Below, one piece after another: positions 12,381-23,170 of a stretch of DNA of 64,000 nt. The stretch is from Phlebiopsis flavidoalba (Eukaryota > Basidiomycota > Agaricomycetes > Polyporales > Phanerochaetaceae), in NCBI GenBank assembly GCA_035772785.1, contig JAOCPU010000018.1:310001-374000 (forward strand), given 5' to 3'. The notes beneath the pieces are model-generated. The model saw only the letters and a program-made list of their open reading frames with translations, had not been told where the DNA came from and did not search any database. The stretch's first letter is position 1; each line of letters starts with the position of its first letter. The translations under genes were made by a program, and so were the position numbers.

Positions 12381-13525
12381 ATGTCTTTCCCTTCCGCCTC
12401 ATCACCGGTGTCGCGCTTCTCGCTCTCGCGCTCGTTCAGAGCGCCGTCGCGGTGCCTTCGCAGACCACCCCCAACCTCGCTGCGCGCGATCTTACTGTCA
12501 ACCCCGTCGGCATTGCCTTGACGCCGTTGACCACCGTCGCCCCCGCGAAGAGGATGACCAACGCACAGAGGATGGCTCGGGGCCCTCGCCCCCAACCCTC
12601 CGGTCCGTCGCGCCCATGGTATTTTTTCTTATGTCTGTCAGACATGCATTCCAACCCCCTGAATCCCCTTAGGTCACCTCAAGGCGCGCCAGTCCGCCAC
12701 CCCCACCGACACCCCCGCTCCCACGCCTACGGCCCCCACGCCCGGCCCCACGTGCACCACCACGACCGGCTACCTCGAGGCGCGCTACGGCTCGGACGCG
12801 GACGGGTACACGGAGGGCTACGTCGCGAGCGCGATGAACGTGTTCGGCGAGTACGGCTTCACGTCGCTGCCGACCGAGGCGCTCGCGATCAGCTTCGACC
12901 AGTGCACGGACAGCACGACGCCCATCGCGCTCCGCGCCACCGTAAGCAGCCTCCCCCCCCTCCCCTCCACTCACAAATTGCTGACGCAGACCGCAGAACG
13001 GCGGGACCGCGTACCCCATTCTCGCTGTTCCTTGCGATGACCGGCTTCGCGAACAGCGGCGACAAGGACAGCCTCGGCCCGGGAGCATCAACTACGCGTA
13101 CCTCGGCGGCAGCGACACCGAGGTGCCCTATGGCAGCGCGCCGCAGTCGGGCACGAACAGCTTCACGGCCGCCACGGACATTGACAGCGACGTCGAGACT
13201 GCGATTTTCACTGTCGACTCCGAGAGTGGCGCGGTTAGTGTTTCGTGGTACAACGTTGACGGCTGTACGTGCCCCGTTTGCATCTTTGGTTTGGTTCTCA
13301 GCTGACGCGCGGGATGTTTTTGCAGCTGCCCCGGCGACGACGCTCGTGTTCTACCCCTCGGACAACGTGTTCACCATCGTCGGCGACTACGACGAGTTCT
13401 CGGGCTCCTTTGGCGACGTCTACGTGCCGTACGTCGTATCCTCTCTTTTTTATCTATCACCCGACTCACTTGGTTGTGATACGTAGCAACTCACCTATGT
13501 GCCTACCGTCCCCACGGTCGAATAA
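12381..13525 (+). CDS. Secreted protein of unknown function, tandem paralog 1
   Basis: The ATG is followed, after a one-base shift, by the signal peptide F-R-L-I-T-G-V-A-L-L-A-L-A-L-V-Q-S-A-V-A. Then come TNAQRMARGL, an intron at about 12,618-12,671, HLKARQSATPTDTP (a possible Kex2-type site after K-A-R), a Thr/Pro linker, and the main domain: TTTGYLEARYGSDADGYTEG, FGEYGFTSLPTEALAISFDQC, TGFANSGDKDSLGPG, INYAYLGG, VETAIFTVDSESGAVSVSWYNVDG, APATTLVFYPSDNVFTIVGD. It ends L-T-Y-V-P-T-V-P-T-V-E-stop after an intron ending TAG at 13,488. The paralog 0.9 kb downstream has the same exon order and domain. The fold and substrate are unknown to me; secretion is inferred from the signal peptide. I recall the N-A-Q-R-M-A-R-G-L motif from other basidiomycete secreted proteins. 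Confidence 0.87.
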
Positions 13526-14190
13526 GCTGGTGTACGGGACACTCTACAGACTCTTGCTGCTTGAAATTACTCTATGAACTTTGTCAATACTATGTTATGG
13601 ACTTGCGAATACTGCTCAGGCTGATATATGCGGTTCCTGTGCTTTGCTTTTTCTTGCTATTGAACAGTTGTGCTCTCGCATGTTGTTTCGGGCGGATGTA
13701 CCAATTTCGGAAAGTATTTGTCTAATACTATGCCATAGCGCTCTTTTCTGACATACTCGATGCGTCTCGCATCGTCGCCACCTCCTTCCGTTTGAGTTCG
13801 AAGTCGTCTCTCCAGGAGGCGACATTGTGTGAACCGCGTGTCTTCACCCTGCGAGAGCTGGAAACCGTATTGTGACAAGGGAGTCAACGCCATGCTTAGA
13901 ACATGTCAGAATCGTCTCGATGGCGACACATTGCACTGGCAGAAGAAGGGGCTTGCCAAACTCAGCAGAGCGCTGTGAACGCCACAACGCGCGCGCCAAT
14001 CTGTCGCACGCGCGCCGGGCGCATTCGCGACACGGTTGGTGTCACATCCTGACATTTTGTGCCAATTTTGCCTTGCAGTATTCGGCTCGTCCTCGCCTTG
14101 GGATGCACAAAACTAACAAGCAAAAAACCTCACTCATAATGCGTGCTGATAGCTTGTCGCCGCACCTTTGCGAGCACCGAGCTCCTAGCT
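13526..14190. other. Spacer between secreted paralogs
   Basis: No gene. Carries the second copy of the upstream block AACGCCACAACGCGCGCGC at 13,979-13,997, showing that the promoter region was duplicated together with the coding region. Confidence 0.6.
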
Positions 14191-14217
14191 GGAGATTGCA
14201 ACTCCGGCTGATCCATG
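14191..14217. promoter_or_regulatory. Palindromic promoter element, copy 2
   Basis: GGAGATTGCAACTCC followed by GGCTGATCCATG, matching 12,165-12,191 in 25 of 27 positions. The flanks between this element and the TATA box have diverged and differ in length (34 against 73 bases), so the element itself looks selectively kept. Confidence 0.6.
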
Positions 14218-14289
14218 TCCTCGCGCCCAGAAGCCGGCCCCGCTCTGGCCTCGCGGTGTGCCTGAGGTGCCTTAATTTTTTCGACGCAT

Positions 14290-14297
14290 TATAAAAG
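14290..14297 (+). promoter_or_regulatory. TATA box of secreted paralog 2
   Basis: TATAAAAG, 151 bases before the ATG at 14,441. Confidence 0.7.
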
Positions 14298-14440
14298 CCG
14301 GCCTCGCCCGTCTCCGTTCTGCTGTGGTGCGATCTCTCTCCCTCTCGAGACTTCAACACTCCTCTTTGCTGCCTTCCAAGCAGCTACTCGTTCTTTGTTC
14401 AAAACCTACCCTCACGGTCTTTACCCAGCAGCTCCTCACG

Positions 14441-15641
14441 ATGTCCATCCTCCGCCTCATCACCAGCGTCGCTGTATCGCTCGCGCTCGTCCAGGGTGCC
14501 GTCGCGATGCCCCAAACCGTCCCGACGGTCACTGAACGCTCCCTGTCCTTCAACCCCGCCGACATTGAGTTGACATCGCTGAGCAACTTTATTATCCCCA
14601 AGCGAAATGACCAACGCCCAGCGGATGGCCAGGGGCCTCGCCCCTAAACCCCCTGTCCGACGCGCTGCATGGTGCGTGTGTCATTAATTTACGCCGATCA
14701 CAGCGCGCTGACCCCTATCCCTTATCGCAGGCCACCTCAAGGCGCGCCAGTCCGCGACGCCGACCTCCTCTTCCCCCGCCTCGTCCACGCCCGCGTCGTC
14801 GTCCGCCACGCCGAGCGACACGCCGAGCTCCGCCGCCTCGAGCTCCCGCGACGCCGAGCGCGACGCCCGTCGCGCAGTGCGTCACGTACACCGGCTACCT
14901 CAAGGCGCGCTACGGCTCGCCCACGGGCCAGTTCACGGACGGCTATGTCGCGAACACGATGAACTCGTACGGCGAGTGGGGCTTCACGCACGCGGCGAGC
15001 TCTGCGCTCGCGATCTCGTTCGAGCAGTGCGGCGACACCTCCGCGCCCGTGTCGCTCCTGACCACCGTATGCCATCCCATCTCTTTCCCATGGCGATATA
15101 CTCATGCGCGCCGCAGAACGTCGTGACGATCTACCCGTACGTCGCGGCCGTGACGGGCTTCTCGAACACGGGCAGCCGCGACACGCTCGCGGCGGGGAGC
15201 ATCAACTACGCGTACCTCTCCGCGACGGACGCGGAGATCCCGTACGGCGTCGACCCGCAGCCCGAGGCGAACAGCTTCTCCCAGGCGTCCGGCCACACGA
15301 GCGACGTCGAGACCGCGAACTACATCATCAACCCCGCGACCCGGCGCCGTCACCGTGCAGTGGTACAACGTCGATGGCAGTACGTGTCGCGCTCCCGGTG
15401 GTCTCTCTGCGCTGTGCTGATAAGTGTTTTGGTTGCAGCTGCCCCCGCGACGACGCTCGTGTACGTGCCCTCGTCCGCTGCGTTCGCCATCGTCGGCGAC
15501 CTCAACACCTTCGGCAACAACTTTGGCACCGCGTACAGGGCTGTACGTCGCGTCCCCCCTCTTCTCCATGTCCCGCCTGACTGACGAACTTGCGACATAT
15601 AGACACTCACCTTCATCACCACCCTCCCCACACCCGTTTAA
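14441..15641 (+). CDS. Secreted protein of unknown function, tandem paralog 2
   Basis: Reads in frame from MSILRLITSVAVSLALVQ, a clean signal peptide. After N-D-Q-R-P (a one-base shift from the family M-T-N-A-Q-R-M-A-R-G-L) an intron at about 14,671-14,729 leads into HLKARQSATPTSSS and a Ser/Ala/Pro linker. The main domain reads VTYTGYLKARYGSPTGQFTD, NSYGEWGFTHAASSALAISF, TGFSNTGSRDTLAAGSINYA, YLSATDAEIPYG, DVETANYIINPAT, W-Y-N-V-D-G, APATTLVYVPSSAAFAIVGD, and ends L-T-F-I-T-T-L-P-T-P-V-stop after an intron ending TAG at 15,601. Domain architecture, introns and promoter all match paralog 1, so this is a recent enough tandem duplication to align by eye but clearly diverged. The linker has changed from Thr/Pro to Ser/Ala-rich. 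Confidence 0.88.
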
Positions 15642-18285
15642 GCGGCCGCATATCGTACCGCACAGTCCTCTGCTGTCTGAAATATACTCTACGAACAGTG
15701 TCAATATTATATCATAGACGTAAAAGCCCTCTTAAGCTTGAGATACACGTACGGTTAAGCTTCTCTCTTTTTCTCTCTCTCTCTGTGGACAATTGTGCTG
15801 TTATTTATTCTGTTGGATGGACATGGCTGCTGGTGTGTAAACTTTGTTGTTTGGGTACTACACCACCGTGCGCCGTACGACCTTTCGTGAACTCTGGCTT
15901 TGCCTGCTTATAGTGCTTCGTCTGCGGCGTATCAATTCAGCTAAACGCGCCAGAGCGGGTGATGTAGTGATCAGAGAGCCTCTGTATGTCGCGCCTCCGC
16001 CCCGCAAAAACACACCCTCCACGCGCCGCCAAGCTTTAACACAGCCATACGCGAAATACAATAGCCCCGCCGCGAAACCCAAGCGCTACCAGGAAAACCG
16101 TCGGCGCCAGACACCCCGCCGGGCTCGGTGGCTCACTGGTACAAGGACGCCCAGGGAGACGGCTGTCCGTCGTCTGAGTGATGAAACTGTGCGGGAAGGT
16201 GTCTTGTACTCCTCGGGGGGGGGGGGGGGTATAATAACGCGTCTGGAGGGAGGGAGACGGGTTTTTTGCCCCGCTCCTGTTCCCGCTGTGCTCGCCGGTT
16301 AAGCAGATCGCTGTCTGGTGCTTTCCACCCGCTTTCCTGGACTAGGGATATTCGCCGACACCGTGAACCAGTCAAGGTTTATTGCCCTTCAGGCTATTGC
16401 GAAGCTTGAGAGTCATGAGATTTTCCGTAACACCCGATGCAGCGCGAAGGCAGAGAGCAGGACGAGAGAACGAGTGACGAGACGGGGTGAGAAAGGTAGA
16501 GGAGAAAAGTAGACAAGAGAAATCCAAGGATGTGGGTCCCATGTCGCGGTGAGTTTACGGTTTCCAGTGACTCGAAAGTGACGCGCTCGCTCGCTGTGGG
16601 ATTGACGATGGCCCCGTGATGGCAAGAGCGCCTTGCCATCAAGACGCGTCAAGACGCGTCGCAGACAGCGTACTCGGCGGCGCGCGACACGGAATTGAAG
16701 AACGCGTCAACAAGGTCGCAATCCAGTGACAAGCCGCCAGGCAGAAAGGAGAAGCTCTAGAGATGCAAAAAAATATGAATGAAAAAACGCGTTCTGAGGC
16801 CAATGGTAGCCCGGGGGAGGAAAAAAGGAGAAGTTTGCGGGCAGAGGCCAAATCGCGCTGAAAGTCATCGCAGAGCAGGTGAGCCCGTTTTAAAGGCTTA
16901 AGAGCCGACTATCTCTCCCGCGAGCTGACACGCAGACGCGACTTCCTCCGACAAAAACGCGTCGCCGACATCTCCACAAGGACGAACATCCCAGACAGCG
17001 ACGGACGAAACCAGCTCCACAACCCCCAGCAGAATTCCCAGTCACAACACCAACATACCACAATCCTCGACCTCAGCCAGAGCAAAGCCAAACAAGTCCA
17101 GATGGTTCAAACGACATGGTGCGCCAGCGTACCACAGGCGAGATTCCGCCAATTAGGCTGCGACAGCCGACGGCCCCGCCCCGCACGCCGACGCGACGAT
17201 GATGGTCTTTCCACCCAGAGCTCGCGAGCGACGCCTGGAGAGTGTCTATTGAGGTGAATGCGAGCGTGTAGGCGTGAATGAGAGTGTTCCAGCCGTGGGT
17301 GCGGCCTGAAGCCATTTCCAACGAGTAGAAAAAAGAGAGAGGACGGTGAGGACGTGCCTGAGAGCGACGCGGACGCGTCTACGAGCGAAATATTCGTACG
17401 TACGAGGGCCGGCGATGGGTAGGAAGGTGGTTTAGAAGGCAGAGGCGGGTCTGAGGGCGCGCTGTGTGAAGGAGGGTAGGGAGGCTGGAGGGTGCGCTGC
17501 ATGAAGGGGGGAGGTGAGAGCAGGCGTGGGAGAGTTGCAGGACCGTCGGACATTCTTCCCCCCCCCAGTTTCGCTGTCCAGTGACAATCTTGATCCGTGG
17601 TCAGAGAACGCTGTACAATGGGCGTACGACGAGTGCCGTGTGCCGCCTTTCCAGCAAGCGCTGACTGTGGCTTGTCTTCAGTGCTTTTTTAGGCACAAAT
17701 TGGGACCACGTCAAAGGTGCTGTACGTTGTCGTTGACCACGCAGAGCGCCATGGGGGACCTGAAAATTAAACGCTGTGACTGTCACCATCCCCATGGATG
17801 TTTTGAATCTCTATACAAAGATTAGAAGCAAAAGAAAGGGGCTAAAAATTCCGTCAAATTTCGTCGTCGAGACAGCATAATCTAAACAGAAAATTGTAGT
17901 GTAGATTACTGCACAGTTTAGTCTCAAAATAACGGACGCAGAATGACATTACTTACTTGAAATAAAGAGGAAAACTATGGGATTACTCGCCGTCACGGTC
18001 TTGTCTGCAATATGTGACGACAGTGCACGTTACACATCGGCTAGACGATCGCGTTGGGCCACGCGCCAAGCTGCCGCGACAAGCAGGCCACGAGAAGACG
18101 TCTTGAGGTGGATCCATAGCGCCAGGAGGACAATATGGCGGGACAGGTGTACGTTGTCCACTGCCATGTTGCTCTTGCGAGTGGTTTTCCGTCGCGTTTC
18201 GTCCTGTCGAAGTGGCCCGCCGTTTGGGTCTCGTAGTGTTTATAAGAGCCAGAGAGCTGACGGAAGGGGTTTGTTACACACCCCT
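15642..18285. other. Gene-poor region; no recognised gene
   Basis: Holds a G15 run at 16,215-16,229 directly before a TATAATAA stretch, and a direct repeat CAAGACGCGT twice at 16,637-16,656. The minus strand at 17,107-17,553 stays open for 148 codons and is listed separately. Nothing else supportable. Confidence 0.5.
17107..17553 (-). CDS. Unrecognised Pro/Ser-rich open reading frame
   Basis: A 148-codon frame starting MSDGPATLPRLLSPPPF with a Pro/Ser-rich first half and an Arg-rich second half. A second minus frame overlaps its 3' part. There is no recognisable domain, and the composition could be a by-product of GC-rich sequence. Kept only because it begins with a plausible ATG and is longer than its surroundings. 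Confidence 0.2.
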   Translation of the reverse strand: MSDGPATLPRLLSPPPFMQRTLQPPYPPSHSAPSDPPLPSKPPSYPSPALVRTNISLVDASASLSGTSSPSSLFFLLVGNGFRPHPRLEHSHSRLHARIHLNRHSPGVARELWVERPSSSRRRAGRGRRLSQPNWRNLACGTLAHHVV

Positions 18286-18289
18286 CGCT

Positions 18290-18565
18290 CGTAGCTACAC
18301 GCACCCCGTCCTCATCCTCGCTATCATCCAAATGCCGACCAAAGGCGTCTGAGATACCTCTGCCCCTCGACAAACCATCCTAGCACCGTGGATAGAGAAT
18401 CGAGGGATTCGTCGCTCAAGGGGTGGGACGGCCAGCTTGAGGACCCACAGCCGAGTGCAAGTCCCTGTGCAGATAGTACAAAACACCGCTCAGGCTGGCG
18501 GACCAGCCACTACTACCCGCCCGGCGAGGATGAGGAGCCTGAGATAGCGGGCTAAGGCGCCCAAG
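18290..18565 (+). repeat. Dispersed gene-like family, copy C (short, degenerate)
   Basis: Aligns with 22,610-22,960 (copy A) and, reversed, with 47,200-47,510 (copy B). Shared blocks are GTCCTCATCCTCGC, GAGATACCTCTGCCCC, GTGGGACGGCCAGC and the 3' block GAGATAGCGGGCTAAG, the last also present in copy B as GAAATAGCGGGCTGAG. The minisatellite unit that is amplified in copy A exists here once in altered form (about 18,333-18,353). Only the 3' exon part is present, so this is probably a relic. Confidence 0.7.
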
Positions 18566-21500
18566 TAATGGGGAGCCCGCCCAGCGAGGCTCCCAGAGCT
18601 TAACGTCGAGCCCAAGGCCTGAACATAGGTCAGTGGATATCTTGAGAGGTGACCAGGCGGAACATGCCTGCGTGATGGGTTCTTACGAGGGATAGACTTT
18701 TGAGGGTCTCCTTCGCTCACTGATGGGCTGCGGGTCAGCCCCGGGCCTGGAAGTCAACGGATGAACGAACTACCGGAGGAAGCCACCTCGAGCTTGCCGT
18801 ACGGAGCTTCAAGGCTGTGTCTTGCTTCTTGATGACGCAATCTTCAGCGCTACATGACCTGGGACATCGAGCTACCTCCATCGAGGATATGCGACGGAAC
18901 GTACACCACACTCTGCAGATCCCCAGAACCCAGGGGCCACAGGCTCCCTACCAAGAACGATCATCGGGACGTTCACGGACCCCCGCGCGTATTCATAATT
19001 CTCCGATGGGGCCATCTGTTTCGATTTCGTTCTGTCGTGGATTCTGCTTTGTAACCTGTACACATATGTCCGCATGCCGTCTTCGAATGAACCTAGAACC
19101 CAAATCTTATCGGTTGAGACAGCTTGACAAATTGACTCCGCCAACCGAGAACCTACTGACAGTCGAATCCAATCAATATGCGATAGCAGTCTCAGCTATG
19201 AGCTGATCGGCAACCTTCGTCCAGACTCGCGCTTGCTGTTGCTGTAAAGACCGTATTGCCACACTCCTTTGGCCGACTACGAAGCATACACGGCGTTCAG
19301 AAGGCACACAGCGGACGTAGCTATGGCAGACACCTGGCTTACCTGCAGAAGAGGTTAAAGTAGCAGAAGACAACACGTCGTACCTATTAAGAATGCTAGT
19401 CTGTCCAACGACACAAATGAGCATCCAGGAGGGGAAGTCGGGGAGTCTGCTTGATGGTGGAAGAGCGGAAGGCCAATGCAGGCCAGATACCCAAATATAA
19501 ATAAAAAATGAGTGGCAAGTTGACGACACATGGACCCCACGGGGCCAAATCGCGGATGGTGACTTGAAAGGCCAGTTGTCAGATACAGCAAGAGTTTAAC
19601 AAATAGGAGCGAGTAGTTCGTACTCATGTGTACCTTACCTCTCACAATAACTCATACACGCGCCGACTGACTGGAGATTGTGTTGCGACACGGATGAGCT
19701 CTAGGCTAATGCCAAGAACGGACCCTTATCACACCGAGATGTAACAACGGGCATCCCTACAAGTATCCACAAACCTCTCTGCACAATCGTGCGAGGAGTG
19801 AGCGAGTTCTAAAGCAAAAAGCCATAACGTTGCATGCCCATGATACGTAGCTTAGCTCCACGGAACCGTAGTTGCCATTCCGGCCCATGTCTTGTTATGG
19901 TATCATCGGGATCCGATGATGTGTTGTGAGATGTCTCAACCTACGGGAAAAACGAGCGGGGACTGCACACACCCAAAGGTTGGCAACTCGGAGGCACATC
20001 GCCTCGCAAACGGGTTTGAAGCCGTGCAGCACCATGATAAGGTGATCTGCAGCTGCTGCAGGAGGAACAATCAGTGTCGATGTGGGAGCGATGTGGGTCG
20101 GGGAAGTTGGGATGTAGCTACGGCACGTCACTCAACTCACTATCGAGCAAGCTTGAAGATATGGTTGCATTTGGAGTCAGACCTTCCGGCAGACGATTGT
20201 CCACATCTCCTCGTTCGAATCCTATTCGATGGGAATGATCGTCGAATGCGCGCGACTTGTAGATCTTCAGGCGGAAAGCATCCATCGCGAGGGTGAAGGC
20301 GAGAATTAAACTCGTACACCATGTAAAAAAATTTAGCACGACAATTTTTCCAAAGGGCGCTGTCGCTGCGAGAACAAATGCGGGGACAACAAAGTAGGCT
20401 AGACGCTGGAAGAGGCGGAGGCTCATCTCCCAAGCGGAGCGCGGAGCGCTGGCAGCTGGTTGGCTTAAGCTTGCTGCCAAAACACTCACCACTACCCGTA
20501 CATCTACTTGCGAGGACTATCCTGTCTATCTATCGCTATTGTAGTACTCAAAGTCACAGTAAGCCTCAAGTAAGCCTTATTCTGAATCCCCGATGAGCGT
20601 ACACTAAGCAAGAGGCTAGGGTTCCAGGACGATCTGCCTAGTAGCGACTTAGGCGCAAAAGCGACTCATTCGCCGTTAACATGAGACCATTATCAGCTAT
20701 ATAGAGTGGAAGAGTTGTCAGATATGCTTGAATCTAACTCGCAAAGTGGCAATAGGCACCTGGGTCCGCGCCAGGCTCCCTCGAGTCGTGAGACTCGAAG
20801 AAAGGAAGGTGTCATACTTTCAGACAGTTGAGGAATTGAGGGCCTTCACTAGGACCGTCTTCACCTTCTCAGGGGGCACTGACATACCCTTTGCATCTCA
20901 TAGCTCGCTCTCTACATTTCCCATCGTTGACCTGCCTCGAAGATATACCCGATCCTACGTTCACGACCTTTCCCTCAAGTGGCCAGAGAGGCATAGTCGA
21001 ATGTGAGGGATACCTGAAGAGGGCACAACATACCATCAGCAATCCAGAATGGCGGTGGAATAATCCAGTGATGCCTCTCACCCCTCACTGAGGTGAATGT
21101 TCCTACCCAGCGACCGCTTCACGAACCGCTCCTGGACCGAGGACGACGAGCTACCAGTGACCGACAGCCAGTGCCCCCTATCGACACACAGAAGCATCAC
21201 AAGCCCGAAACCAATCCCCAGCGTCATCTATTCTACAGTTTAGGACAAGCCAGATGAGGACGTTCACGAAGTGCAGGGCATATCACATGCAAACGGGTCC
21301 ATCCACCGGGAACGCGGAGGTATTTGCGACTCAGCGACATCCCGTACCGCCGCGCACTTGCCCAGTCTTGGATACACTTGAGACGATGGCCTTTGGAAGT
21401 CCTGCACTGGCTCGAGACTGTCGCCAAACCTTAGGCCTCAAAATGTCTTGGACGCGCTCTCGGAACGTCATATTCACGCGACAGTACGCCCTTCTGGTCT

Positions 21501-21779
21501 TACCACACCCTCTCCTCGCCTAGTCCGACAAATCCATCTCATTGACAATCGTCTCCCATTCACATGATCCTACCCACGTGCGCTGCCCGAAAGTACAAAA
21601 GTTATCCAGCACATCGTAACCCGTGAAGATTCGACTAACAATTAAACATCGTCAGTCTTAGTCAGCTATAGTAGCAGCGGTCTGAACATTTGTCACCTCA
21701 GGACTTTTCCATTCAACGTTCTCCAAAGCTCGTTGCCTATGTTTCACGCTTCTTGGGCTTGCACATACGCAGACATTTT
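18566..21779. other. Gene-poor region; no recognised gene
   Basis: Only short frames on both strands. The most structured is minus 20,118-20,492, listed separately. No RNA gene or mobile-element protein seen. Confidence 0.5.
20118..20492 (-). CDS. Unrecognised small ORF with two hydrophobic segments
   Basis: A 124-codon frame containing R-L-A-Y-F-V-V-P-A-F-V-L-A-A-T and I-V-V-L-N-F-F-T-W-C-T-S-L-I-L-A-F, which together could be two membrane helices, then a polar tail. No family recognised and no splice or promoter support. May be fortuitous. Confidence 0.25.
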   Translation of the reverse strand: MVSVLAASLSQPAASAPRSAWEMSLRLFQRLAYFVVPAFVLAATAPFGKIVVLNFFTWCTSLILAFTLAMDAFRLKIYKSRAFDDHSHRIGFERGDVDNRLPEGLTPNATISSSLLDSELSDVP

Positions 21780-22244
21780 CATCGTCTCGTCTCGTCGTAC
21801 GGATGGGTCAAAGCGAGCCGCTGCTGAGACCGTAGACGGACAATGGCCGGAGTTCTGCTGCAGGATCATAGCGTTGAACTTGGGCGGTCCACCACGAGGA
21901 GCTAGAGGCGATCTCATTGTGCTTTTCAATTGTGCTTCGCGTTGTGCTCCGTAGGTCAGCCGTAGGTAAATGTGTGTTCATTCGTCACAGTCGTCAGTTA
22001 CCAGACCATGTCACGGGACCATATATGCCAGCGTAAGCCAGGATCTGGCTATAGGTTTTGAGCGAGCGTAGAGAGTGCTGAGACCGTTGGTGTTGACGCT
22101 CCAGGTTGTACACCATGGCTGCGCACAGATTCAATGCACCCATGTTATTCTTGTCACCAACGCCAGGACGCTCGGCTGAAATCTGGCTCGCGTTCAGTTG
22201 GAAATCTCTTGTACACAACTTCGCACTGCTGTCAGCAAGAAGGG

Positions 22245-22252
22245 TATAAATA
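22245..22252 (+). promoter_or_regulatory. TATA box of copy A gene
   Basis: TATAAATA, 38 bases before the ATG at 22,290. The same sequence stands at 47,691-47,698 on the minus strand before the copy B start. Confidence 0.6.
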
Positions 22253-22289
22253 CTGGCCCTTCCTACTCAGGTTCAGCCCAACACCCAAC

Positions 22290-23160
22290 ATGCATCCTCA
22301 ACCACTTCAGCACCACCCAAACACGCTCACTTACCATATATCTCACTGCGAGCTCTGCACGATCATCCTGTATGGCGTGCAGACAGAAGACTGAGACAGT
22401 CAGCATCAGTCCCGAAGATGTCGCCAAGATCATCTCTACGTTTCGCAACCTGGAAACCCTTGTGGTGCAAGACGTGTCGATATCTCACTATGAGCTCTCA
22501 GAGCTGGGGTGCGTCATCTCTGCTGAGTATCAATGATTGACTTACATGGTTTTAGCCGCGGATATTGGCTTGTTCGAGCTTGTTCCTCGCTCAGGCTGAG
22601 GCCTGAGGGGTCATCCTCGCCGTCCCAGATGTCGACCGAAGTGTCCACGACGTCGACCGAAGCGTCCAAGACGTCGACCGAAGCGTCCAAGACGTTGACC
22701 GAAGCGTCCAAGACGTTGACCGAAGCGTCCAAGACGTCGAGCGTAGCGTCCAAGACGTCGAGCGTAGCGTCCAAGACGTCGAGCGTAGCGTCCAAGACGT
22801 CGAGCGTAGCGTCCAAGACTCGGACGTCGAGCGTAGCGTCCAAGATACCTCTTCCCCTTGACAATCACCCTAGCACTGTGGGCAGAGGATCGACTAATTC
22901 GTCGCTCGTGGGGTAGGACGGCCAACCTGGGAACCCGCAGCCGGTGCAGCACATCGCGCAGCCACAGACACCCTACAGGTAGCAGAAGACACCACCCGAA
23001 GTACCTCCGCCCGATACCTTTTCCTCTCGTTGCTCCGAGGGAAGGCTGTCAAGGTACTCATCTCTCGCGGGTTGGGACGGCCATGACGAGGATCCGCAGC
23101 AAAATCAAGATATTGCGCAGGAAGACGCGCCAGCCACTGTTTCAGCAGCGCAATTCTTTG
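22290..23160 (+). CDS. Copy A gene: unknown protein with LRR-like stretch and heptapeptide repeats
   Basis: The start reads MHPQPLQHHPNTLTYHISH, identical in copy B. After a frame shift comes SPEDVAKIISTFRNLETLVV and QDVSISHYELSELG (22,412-22,509), which resembles one leucine-rich repeat of a fungal F-box/LRR protein (weak inference). An intron of 47 bases runs to TTTTAG near 22,555. The second exon encodes ten heptapeptides V-(D/E)-R-S-V-Q-D from the minisatellite, then a region that in other copies reads G-W-D-G-Q and D-E-D-P-Q-Q. A stop soon after the splice site and a shift in exon 1 mean it is not open as it stands. Function unknown. Confidence 0.45.
22631..22846 (+). repeat. 21-bp coding minisatellite, ten units
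   Basis: Ten units of GTCGACCGAAGCGTCCAAGAC or its variant GTCGAGCGTAGCGTCCAAGAC, with a 6-base insertion (TCGGAC) between units nine and ten. Units 1-5 are the GACCGAAG type and 6-10 the GAGCGTAG type, so expansion occurred in two blocks. Because 21 is divisible by three, every frame is periodic; on the plus strand one frame gives the heptapeptide V-(D/E)-R-S-V-Q-D. Copies B and C hold one unit each. Confidence 0.95.
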
Positions 23161-23170
23161 GCATTAGGCT

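Larger units (their letters stand above)
21780..23170 (+). repeat. Dispersed gene-like family, copy A (about 1.4 kb)
   Basis: Inverted relative to copy B at 47,000-48,110. The matching region starts well upstream of the coding part: the block around 21,800-21,890 (AAAGCGAGCCGCTGCTGAGACC) is the reverse complement of 48,070-48,100. It continues through the promoter (GTATAAATACTGG), the first exon, the intron ending TTACATGGTTTTAG, and the 3' blocks ending near AAATCAAGATATTGCGCAGGAAGA at about 23,130. Because promoter, exon and intron are all shared, whole genes were copied, not processed messages. Confidence 0.85.

Noticed and set aside
12452..13486. 344-codon plus-strand frame
   Set aside because: Begins in the frame of secreted paralog 1 but runs through its intron and continues off-frame; the paralog comparison shows the right exon structure.
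22631..22846. Regular repeats that might suggest a CRISPR array
   Set aside because: Units are directly adjacent without spacers, in a eukaryotic gene; it is a minisatellite.
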